Below are positions 57,815 through 64,000 of a stretch of 64,000 nt of DNA, piece by piece. Made by a program: the position numbers and the translations under genes. Below the pieces are notes generated by a model. It did not search any database. It saw nothing but the letters and a program-made list of their open reading frames with translations, and was not told the origin of the DNA. The DNA is from Pseudomonadota bacterium (GTDB taxonomy: Bacteria > Pseudomonadota > Gammaproteobacteria > Burkholderiales > Burkholderiaceae_C): the NCBI GenBank assembly GCA_021783695.1, contig JAJXTO010000007.1:11630-75629 (forward strand), given 5' to 3'. Numbering within the stretch: position 1 is the first letter of the stretch; every line of letters begins with the position of its first letter.

Positions 57815-58969
57815 ATGCCGCCCCACACGCCCGTTCTGCACTCCCGCCTGCCACAGGTCGGCACCACTATTTTCACCATCATGTCGGCGCTGGCGCAACA
57901 GCACGGCGCCATCAATCTCGGCCAGGGCTTTCCGGATTTTGCGTGCGATCCCAAGCTGATCGACGCGGTCGACGCCGCCATGCGGAGCGGCGCCAATCAG
58001 TATCCGCCCATGGCCGGAGTGCCGCAGTTGCGGCAGGCGGTGGCGGAAAAAATTGCCGTGCTCTACGACCATCGCTACGACGCCGACACCGAGATCACCA
58101 TCACTGCGGGCGCCACGCAGGCCATTTTCACTGCGCTGCTGGCCGTGGTGCATCCGGGCGAAGAGGTCATCGTGCTCACCCCCTGCTACGACAGCTACCT
58201 GCCCAATATCGCACTCTGCGGCGGGGTGGCGCGTACCGTGCCGCTGCGTGCCGACTTCCGCCCGGACTTTGCCGCCATCGCCGCTGCCATCACCCCGCGC
58301 ACCCGGGCACTGCTGATCAACAGCCCGCACAACCCCAGCGGCACGGTGTGGACCGAGGACGACATGCGCCAGCTCGACGCCCTGCTTGCGCCCACCGAGC
58401 TCGTGCTGATCTCCGATGAGGTCTATGAGCACATGGTGTTCGACGGCGCACAGCACCACAGCGCCTCCCGCTTTGCAGGCCTGGCCGCGCGCGCCTTCGT
58501 GGTCTCCAGCTTCGGCAAGACCTTTCACGTCACCGGCTGGAAGATCGGCAGCGTGGCCGCGCCCGCGGCACTCACCACCGAATTCCGCATGGTGCATCAG
58601 TTCAACGTGTTCACGGTGAACACACCGATGCAGCACGGCCTAGCCGCCTACCTGTCCGACCCGGCGCCGTACCGCGAACTGCCTGCGTTCTATCAGGCCA
58701 AGCGCGACCGCTTTCGCGCGGGGTTGGCGGCGAGCCGCTTTGAGCTCCTGCCATGCAGCGGCAGTTATTTCCAGTGCGTGCGGTTTGCGGCCATCAGCGA
58801 TCAGTCCGATGCGGAGTTTTGCCGCTGGCTGACTCAGCACGCCGGCGTCGCCGCCATTCCGCTTTCCGCCTTCGAGCCCGACGGCAAACAGCGCGGCGTG
58901 GTGCGTTTTTGTTTTGCCAAGCAGGACGCTACGCTGGACGCGGCGCTTGAGCGGCTGGCAGCGCTCTGA
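57815..58969 (+). CDS. Methionine-type PLP aminotransferase (YbdL-like)
   Basis: 384 residues from ATG (a TTG seven codons earlier is possible). Fold type I aminotransferase: [73 protein letters not shown], and [15 protein letters not shown] with the PLP lysine. The GQGFPDF opening and [12 protein letters not shown] match methionine aminotransferase/YbdL and kynurenine aminotransferase-type enzymes. Placement behind a CysB-like regulator fits a sulfur amino acid role, by inference. Its last 41 bases overlap the convergent gluQ. Confidence 0.88.
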   Translation: MPPHTPVLHSRLPQVGTTIFTIMSALAQQHGAINLGQGFPDFACDPKLIDAVDAAMRSGANQYPPMAGVPQLRQAVAEKIAVLYDHRYDADTEITITAGATQAIFTALLAVVHPGEEVIVLTPCYDSYLPNIALCGGVARTVPLRADFRPDFAAIAAAITPRTRALLINSPHNPSGTVWTEDDMRQLDALLAPTELVLISDEVYEHMVFDGAQHHSASRFAGLAARAFVVSSFGKTFHVTGWKIGSVAAPAALTTEFRMVHQFNVFTVNTPMQHGLAAYLSDPAPYRELPAFYQAKRDRFRAGLAASRFELLPCSGSYFQCVRFAAISDQSDAEFCRWLTQHAGVAAIPLSAFEPDGKQRGVVRFCFAKQDATLDAALERLAAL

Positions 58970-59837
58970 GTCTGCTCCCGCGCCAAGCATGCACCGCCTG
59001 CGCCAGCAACTCCGGCAGAGTGTCGGCCTGCACGTCCAGACCGAGCACACACAGCGCCGCCTGCACGCTCTGCCTGCCCGCGACAAACGCTTGCGCCCCG
59101 AGATGCTTGGAGAGCTTTTCTCCCTGGGCGTCGAGCACCAGCGGGGTATGCAGATAGCGCAGCGTGGGCAAGCCCAGCAGCCTTTGCAGCGCGATCTGCC
59201 GCGCGGTGGACGAGGACAGATCTTCCCCGCGCACCACATCGGTCACTCCTTGCGCCGCATCGTCCACCACCACCGCGAGCTGATAGGCCCAGACACCATC
59301 CGCGCGCTTGAGCACGAAGTCGCCCACCTCCTGACTGAGTACCTGCGATTGCGCGCCCATCCACCGGTCGCACCAATGCAGGGGCTGGCCCGCATCTTCC
59401 GGCAGACGCACCCGCCAGGCGCGGGCTGCGCGCCCGTTCAGACCAGCGCGGCAAGTTCCGGGGTACACCGGTTCCTGGCCACGCGCTGGCAGGCGGCCTT
59501 GCTGGGCAAGTACGGTCAGAATTTCGCTGCGCGAACAGGCGCAGGGGTAGGCCAGATCAGCGCGGATCAGCGCATCCAGCGCGTATTGGTATGCTGCGCC
59601 GCGCTGTGACTGCCAGACTGGAACTTGGTCTGGCAGCAGGCCGCAGTCTGCGAGCTGCTGCAGGATGCGCTGTCCCGCGCCGGGCTGTATACGGGTGAAA
59701 TCCACATCTTCGATTCGAACGAGCCAGATCCCGTCATGTGCCCGGGCGTCCAGCCAGGATGCCAGCGCGGCCACCAGCGAACCCGCATGCAGCGGCCCGG
59801 TGGGCGATGGCGCAAAACGACCGATGTAAGGCGGCAT
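58929..59837 (-). CDS. gluQ: Glutamyl-Q tRNA(Asp) synthetase
   Basis: 302 residues, a truncated glutamyl-tRNA synthetase without the anticodon domain. [23 protein letters not shown] has the class I HIGH-like motif, [10 protein letters not shown] and YPGTCRAG hold zinc ligands, and [10 protein letters not shown] corresponds to the KMSKS loop. It attaches glutamate to queuosine in the anticodon of tRNA-Asp. Convergent with the aminotransferase, sharing 41 bases; its last residues are therefore encoded opposite coding sequence. Confidence 0.93.
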   Translation of the reverse strand: MPPYIGRFAPSPTGPLHAGSLVAALASWLDARAHDGIWLVRIEDVDFTRIQPGAGQRILQQLADCGLLPDQVPVWQSQRGAAYQYALDALIRADLAYPCACSRSEILTVLAQQGRLPARGQEPVYPGTCRAGLNGRAARAWRVRLPEDAGQPLHWCDRWMGAQSQVLSQEVGDFVLKRADGVWAYQLAVVVDDAAQGVTDVVRGEDLSSSTARQIALQRLLGLPTLRYLHTPLVLDAQGEKLSKHLGAQAFVAGRQSVQAALCVLGLDVQADTLPELLAQAVHAWRGSRLRALPAAQAPRPA

Positions 59838-59925
59838 CTAGACGTTCATCCCCGCAAGTACTGGCGGCGCAGTGTGACAAGCGAATGTGGCAACCGCGTG
59901 TGTCAACTGAGCACACAACACCCGC

Positions 59926-60531
59926 TCAATGCCCGTCGAGCATGGCCTTCAGGTCCTGCGCCAGATCGCTTGCGCTGACACCCTCACGCTCGAACAGGCG
60001 AATCTTGCCCTTGGGATCGAACACATAAAACCCGGCCGTGTGATCCATGGTGTAGCTACCCGGCGTTTTGCCCGGCACTTTTTTGTAATACACCTTGAAA
60101 TCCTTGGCGGTCCGTTCAATTTGGGCGGCCGTGCCGGTGAGCGCCAGGAAGCTCGGGTTGAAGTGGGTGACGTAAGCCTTGAGAATTTCAGGCGTATCAC
60201 GCTCTGGATCGACGGTGACGAACAGGAACTGCACGTCGCGGGCCTTGTCGCCCAGGTCGTCCATAGCCTGCGCCACCACCTGCATCGATGCCGGGCAGAT
60301 GTCCGGGCACTGGGTGTAGCCGAAATACATCACGACCACCTTGCCGGCAAAATCCGACAAAGTACGCCGCTTGCCATTGAAATCCGTCAGATCAAAGCCA
60401 GAGGCATAGGGCACACCGGTGATGTCCACCCCGTGAAATGCATAGGGTTTGCTGCACGCAGCCAAAGCCAGAACGGACGCCGAGGCGGCGAGGACGAAGG
60501 TACGGCGGGCAGCGGAAAAACGCTTGGGCAT
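59926..60531 (-). CDS. SCO1/SenC copper chaperone
   Basis: 201 residues, lipoprotein-type signal ending LALAACSK. Thioredoxin-like domain with the copper site FGYTQCPDICPASM (CxxxC) and the later histidine in YTMDHTAGFYVFD. It delivers copper to the CuA site of cytochrome c oxidase and may act as a thiol reductase. Its ATG overlaps the ctaB stop by one base. Confidence 0.94.
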   Translation of the reverse strand: MPKRFSAARRTFVLAASASVLALAACSKPYAFHGVDITGVPYASGFDLTDFNGKRRTLSDFAGKVVVMYFGYTQCPDICPASMQVVAQAMDDLGDKARDVQFLFVTVDPERDTPEILKAYVTHFNPSFLALTGTAAQIERTAKDFKVYYKKVPGKTPGSYTMDHTAGFYVFDPKGKIRLFEREGVSASDLAQDLKAMLDGH

Positions 60532-61439
60532 CAGACGAAATGGATGTACAGATAGTGGTCGACCAGCAAGGCGGCGAAGAGTAACGAAAGGTACAGGATG
60601 GAGTAGCGGAAGGTCTTGCGCGAGAGCAAATCGCTGTACTCACGCTTGAGCGCCCAAGCGTAGGCAATGAAAATGCCATCGAGCACAACGGCGCTGACCA
60701 GATAGATCAGCCCGCTCATGCCCAGCACATAGGGCAGCAAGGTCACTGCCGACAGCAAAAAGGTGTAGAGGAGGATCTGGGTGCGCGTGAACTCAGAGCC
60801 ATGCGTGACCGGCAGCATGGGCAGGCCGGACTTTTTGTAGTCTTCCACGCGATAGAGCGCCAGCGCCCAGAAGTGTGGCGGCGTCCAGAGGAAAATGATG
60901 AGGAAGAGCAGCATGGCATCGACCGATACGTGGCCGCTCACCGCCGCCCAACCCAGGACAGGCGGCATGGCCCCGGACGCGCCGCCAATGACAATGTTCT
61001 GCGGTGTGGCCGGCTTGAGGAAAATGGTGTAGATCACCGCGTATCCCACGAATGTGCCGAAGGTCAGCCACATGGTCAGCGGATTGACCTGGGTGTAAAG
61101 CAGCCACATGCCAGCTGCGCAGAGCACGCCGGAGAAGCTGATGATCGCAGCGGCTCCGAGTTCGCCATTGGCCGAGGGCCGCCAGGCGGTGCGGCGCATC
61201 ACGGCATCGATCTTCTGCTCGACCAGGCAATTGAATGCCGCCGCCGCGCTGGCAACAAGCCAGATGCCCAGGGTGCCAAACAGCACCGGCTGCCAGGCCG
61301 GGAGTGCGGACTCGGCGAGGAACATGCCGATCACTGCGCAAAACACGATGAGCTGCACGACACGGGGCTTGGTCAGCGCATAAAGCTGGGAAGCCACGCG
61401 CAACGGACTGGGGGCATTATTGAGGACTTGAGGATTCAT
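60531..61439 (-). CDS. ctaB: Protohaem IX farnesyltransferase (haem O synthase)
   Basis: 302 residues, UbiA-type integral membrane prenyltransferase with about eight to nine helices. [21 protein letters not shown] and [19 protein letters not shown] contain the aspartate-rich allylic diphosphate site, and [27 protein letters not shown] (in part) is the second conserved loop. It makes haem O from haem B. I used [10 protein letters not shown]; upstream of it the ORF is not coding. Gap of 38 bases to ctaA. Confidence 0.95.
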   Translation of the reverse strand: MNPQVLNNAPSPLRVASQLYALTKPRVVQLIVFCAVIGMFLAESALPAWQPVLFGTLGIWLVASAAAAFNCLVEQKIDAVMRRTAWRPSANGELGAAAIISFSGVLCAAGMWLLYTQVNPLTMWLTFGTFVGYAVIYTIFLKPATPQNIVIGGASGAMPPVLGWAAVSGHVSVDAMLLFLIIFLWTPPHFWALALYRVEDYKKSGLPMLPVTHGSEFTRTQILLYTFLLSAVTLLPYVLGMSGLIYLVSAVVLDGIFIAYAWALKREYSDLLSRKTFRYSILYLSLLFAALLVDHYLYIHFV

Positions 61440-61477
61440 ACCGATCTCCGCGAAATGGATCAGTGCCTGGACAGCAC

Positions 61478-62623
61478 CTAGCCCGCCTGCTGTTTGACAA
61501 AGGAGGAACCGAGAGACTCGGACGGCGCCTGCTTGCGCACCGTGGCACTGACACGGTAGATCCCAGTGGAGAGCAGCAACATGAGAATGGCTGAGCCGCC
61601 ATTGTGCGCAACTGCCACGACGAGTGGATGGCCTTCGGTCACGAGCACGATGCCGAAGATCACCTGCAGCACGACGGCGAACGCAATCCACCCGGCCAGA
61701 CGGCGCAGCGCCGGATGACGCCACATGGCCGCCACAGCAGCGAACACCGCGCCCGTGGCGAAAATGGCGAACAGGCGGTGGCCCCACTGGATAGCCACCA
61801 GCGCCGCTTCGGTGATGGGCTGTCCATCACCGGTCAGACCCAGATGGCGCCAGAGGGTAAATCCCTGCGCCCAGTTGGCGTCCGGTGTGAATGTGCCATT
61901 GCAGGTCGGGAAGCCACTGCAGGCCAGTGCGGCGTAGTTGGTACTGGTCCAGCCGCCGAGGAAAATCTGCACCAGCACCGCAACCGTCGCGGTCCAGAGC
62001 AGGGTGCGCGTGAATGCCCCGGCATTGACACTCACCAGATCGGCCCGGTTGCGCATCCAGAACCAGGCCAGGAGCATGAGCAGGATGATGCCCCCCATCA
62101 GATGCAGTGTGACGACCAATGGAATCAGCCGCATGGTCACCGTCCACTTGCCGAACAGTCCCTGCAGCAGCACCCAGAAAAACAGCGCGATGGGCAGGCC
62201 GAGCTGAATGTCTTCGCCATGCCTGCGCGCCCAGATGGCACGCGCCAGCAACACCATGATGAGCGTGCCGATGATGCTGCCGGCATAACGGTGGATCATT
62301 TCGATCCAGGCCTTGAACGGACTCACATAACCCTGCGTGCCGCCCTGCTCCTTCACCGCCTGCGAAATCTGCTCATGCGCCTGCAGGGGGGTGAATTTGG
62401 AATAGCACCCAGGCCAGTCTGGGCAACCCAGGCCCGAATCCGTGAGGCGCACATAAGAGCCGAACATCACCAGATCCAGGGTGAGGAACACCAGAACAGC
62501 GGTGAGCTTGGACCAGCGCATCTTGAGCCCGATCCAGAAGACACCGGCCAGCACCACCACCCACACCAGTGCCTGCACCCAATGCAGCGAAAATTGCCAG
62601 ATGGCATTGCTTGCGAGATTCAT
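61478..62623 (-). CDS. ctaA: Haem A synthase (CtaA/COX15)
   Basis: 381 residues, about eight transmembrane helices. [23 protein letters not shown] is the classical first loop with a cysteine pair; likely haem-ligand histidines are in [35 protein letters not shown] and AVAHNGGSA. It oxidises haem O to haem A for the oxidase. Four-base overlap with the upstream gene. Confidence 0.95.
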   Translation of the reverse strand: MNLASNAIWQFSLHWVQALVWVVVLAGVFWIGLKMRWSKLTAVLVFLTLDLVMFGSYVRLTDSGLGCPDWPGCYSKFTPLQAHEQISQAVKEQGGTQGYVSPFKAWIEMIHRYAGSIIGTLIMVLLARAIWARRHGEDIQLGLPIALFFWVLLQGLFGKWTVTMRLIPLVVTLHLMGGIILLMLLAWFWMRNRADLVSVNAGAFTRTLLWTATVAVLVQIFLGGWTSTNYAALACSGFPTCNGTFTPDANWAQGFTLWRHLGLTGDGQPITEAALVAIQWGHRLFAIFATGAVFAAVAAMWRHPALRRLAGWIAFAVVLQVIFGIVLVTEGHPLVVAVAHNGGSAILMLLLSTGIYRVSATVRKQAPSESLGSSFVKQQAG

Positions 62624-63270
62624 TGCACCGGCTCCACATGCTTGAATTTGATCCCGGCATTGTTGAACAACAGCCGCGTCAACACACGCCGCATCTTCGT
62701 GGGATCGGGTTTGGCCGGGAACTGCATCATCAGATGACCGAACGGATCAACCAGCCAGGTCGGCCCCTGCAAAACCCCGTCCTTGTTGGGCAGCCAGGCA
62801 GCGAGCTTGTTTGGGTCGGCACGCAGCATCAGCGTCCCTTCGGACGGCACCAGTACGCCAGGGTTGACCGACGCCTCATCGGTGATCAGCCAGACACGGA
62901 CAACCTGGTCGCGGTTGTCGCCCTGTGCGATACGAATTTGACGCATGTAGAACAGCGACTGCTGGCATTGCGCGTCACAGGCCGCAGGTGCGGCCATCAC
63001 CATCAGCCAATAGCCTTCTAGCCTCTTGAGGTCGTAAGACTTGCCATCCAGGGTCTTCAAGCCGAGGTCGAACGGGATCGCACGCTGGGGTTCGACCAGT
63101 GTGCCGTACGGCGGTTTGCCGGTCGGGTGCACCACATAAAACAGAAAAAATGCGGCCACGATCGGGGCAGCCGACATCGCCAGGAGCAACCACAGCGTCA
63201 ACATCGAGCGGGGCTTTCGGGTCGGCGGCTGGCCTGGGGGATTCAAACTGGATGTCAAGGGTAAGCTCAC
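62620..63270 (-). CDS. Membrane-anchored SCO-like protein of the oxidase cluster
   Basis: 216 residues. One N-terminal helix (about 22-47, LTLWLLLAMSAAPIVAAFFLFYVV), then a periplasmic domain with a thioredoxin-like layout: LKTLDGKSYDLKRLEGYWLMVMAAPAACDAQCQQSLFYMRQIR (in part). The CDAQC pair lines up with the SCO CxxxC, but the later segment reads LVDPFGHLMMQF without the SCO copper-ligand histidine pattern. Such a gene is regularly found between SURF1 and ctaA in betaproteobacteria; its role is not established, and an assembly thiol function is an inference. It overlaps ctaA by 4 bases. Confidence 0.8.
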   Translation of the reverse strand: MSLPLTSSLNPPGQPPTRKPRSMLTLWLLLAMSAAPIVAAFFLFYVVHPTGKPPYGTLVEPQRAIPFDLGLKTLDGKSYDLKRLEGYWLMVMAAPAACDAQCQQSLFYMRQIRIAQGDNRDQVVRVWLITDEASVNPGVLVPSEGTLMLRADPNKLAAWLPNKDGVLQGPTWLVDPFGHLMMQFPAKPDPTKMRRVLTRLLFNNAGIKFKHVEPVQ

Positions 63271-63288
63271 AATCGATGCGTCAAACGG

Positions 63289-64000
63289 TCAAAGTGTGCG
63301 TGTGGCCGGCGGCGACATGGAACCTCCGCCAACCTTGGCTTTGCGCAATCGCCAAAACACAAAATAAACCAACAGAATCAAGCCTGTTGCACTCATGCCA
63401 AACCACTGCGCGGCATAGCCGTAGTTGGTACTGATGCCGGTATTCGCGGCTGGCCATTCGCGACTCAGACCGTCATTGGCATCTCCAGACTGGCGGAGCA
63501 CAAAAGGAAGAAGCCTGATGTGATGAAATTCAGCAAATGTCTTCAGATCCACGTTTTGCCGGATCACCGCATTGGGCGGATCTGAAAAAAATGAGAACCA
63601 TTTTGACGGTGGCGGCGCAATGAGTCCAGCGATCTGCGTCAATCCTTGCGGCGTTTTATACGGCGCGATCAAGTTCATCGCCTGAAAATTGCGCGGAATC
63701 CAGCCGCGTAACACCATGACATATTCGTCACTTCCTGTCAGCTTCAGAGGAGTCATGACCCAGAAGCCGGTATGTTCATTCTGTTGGCGATTCTGCAGAT
63801 AAATCGTGAGGTGCTTTGCAAAATTGCCCGAGGCCATCGCCCGTCTCCAGAGATCCGGGCCAAGTTGGATATTGTCCCTTCCAACCAGCAATGGCGCCGC
63901 ATGCTCGCGCTGATCCATGCGCAGGTGCAGGGACTTTTTTTCATGCGCACGGCCCAGTTGCCAAAACCCGAGCGAGGCTGTGGCGCCGATCACCAGAAGA
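63289..64000 (-). CDS. SURF1-family oxidase assembly protein (5' end outside window)
   Basis: At least 236 residues; the frame stays open to the window edge (LLVIGATASLGFWQLGRAH), so the ORF-track GTG start is not the real one. SURF1 features: a first membrane helix ending in the LGFWQLGRA motif, VMTPLKLTGSDEYVMVLRGWIPRNF, and a second helix YAAQWFGMSATGLILLVYFVFWRLRK near the C-terminus. SURF1 takes part in haem A insertion into subunit I of cytochrome oxidase. First visible gene of the run SURF1, SCO-like, ctaA, ctaB, SCO. Confidence 0.9.
   Translation of the reverse strand, partial: LLVIGATASLGFWQLGRAHEKKSLHLRMDQREHAAPLLVGRDNIQLGPDLWRRAMASGNFAKHLTIYLQNRQQNEHTGFWVMTPLKLTGSDEYVMVLRGWIPRNFQAMNLIAPYKTPQGLTQIAGLIAPPPSKWFSFFSDPPNAVIRQNVDLKTFAEFHHIRLLPFVLRQSGDANDGLSREWPAANTGISTNYGYAAQWFGMSATGLILLVYFVFWRLRKAKVGGGSMSPPATRTL

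Noticed and set aside
56741-58636. 631-residue minus-strand ORF
   Set aside because: Shadow of the CysB-like and aminotransferase genes.
1-64000. A defence island, secretion system or biosynthetic cluster
   Set aside because: No restriction-modification, toxin-antitoxin, phage, NRPS/PKS or secretion-system genes could be recognised on either strand.

Overview
This is 64 kb of GC-rich, densely packed bacterial chromosome. The gene content and neighbourhoods (rng behind maf, PilGHIJ-ChpA chemosensory genes, gcvTHP with a glycine riboswitch, a cytochrome oxidase assembly run SURF1-ctaA-ctaB-SCO, small Trp-rich protein, rfbBDAC) point to a betaproteobacterium of the order Burkholderiales. A Thiomonas-like genus is a guess from general resemblance and could not be tested here. 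No phage, IS element, plasmid function, CRISPR array or rRNA operon is visible; almost everything is core metabolism and envelope biology.

Layout. 1-53: tail of an SDR reductase, then three perfect copies of a 75-bp hairpin-rich repeat. 313-4881 (+): RNB-type ribonuclease, TonB-like protein, aroE, mtgA. 4922-7175 (-): hemL and a ThiD-like kinase, divergent from a small rubredoxin that the ORF track misses. 7553-17092 (+): pilG, pilH, pilI, pilJ and a 1934-residue CheA hybrid (pilL/chpA), the twitching-motility chemosensory pathway. 17129-18622 (-): photolyase. 18705-23338 (+): yqgE-ruvX-pyrR-pyrB-pyrC'-plsC, tightly coupled; the dihydroorotase homologue has lost its metal ligands. A tRNA-Arg(CCT) follows. 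23453-25955 (-): aroC and mpl. 26061-28240 (+): maf-rng. 28241-30391: an AT-rich leader, a porin, a DsrE-like periplasmic protein and a terminator. 30422-33711 (-): an SCP2-like secreted protein, an unknown protein and a Tat-exported PhoX phosphatase. 33883-35043 (+): MltB-like transglycosylase.

35034-42405 (-): a GGDEF-EAL protein with a C-terminal zinc-binding (CZB-like) domain, an EamA permease, and the dTDP-rhamnose genes rfbBDAC joined by four-base overlaps. 42523-49846 (-): a tandem glycine riboswitch heading gcvT-gcvH-gcvP-ltaE-sdaA, a one-carbon, glycine, threonine and serine catabolic unit. 49893-52014: small Trp-rich protein, a monohaem cytochrome c and a LivK-type binding protein, with two facing terminators. 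52198-54478 (-): pepA-holC-unknown. 54587-58969 (+): lptF-lptG (LPS export), a CysB-like regulator and a methionine-type aminotransferase. 58929-59837 (-): gluQ. 59926-64000 (-): SURF1 (cut by the window end), an SCO-like protein, ctaA, ctaB and SCO1, the haem A and copper insertion genes for cytochrome oxidase.

The best second-look items are the glycine-riboswitch operon carrying threonine aldolase and serine dehydratase, the metal-site-less PyrC', the GGDEF-EAL-CZB architecture, the possible Tat lipoprotein PhoX, and the unknown genes at 31070 and 62620. I did not find a convincing wholly new system.
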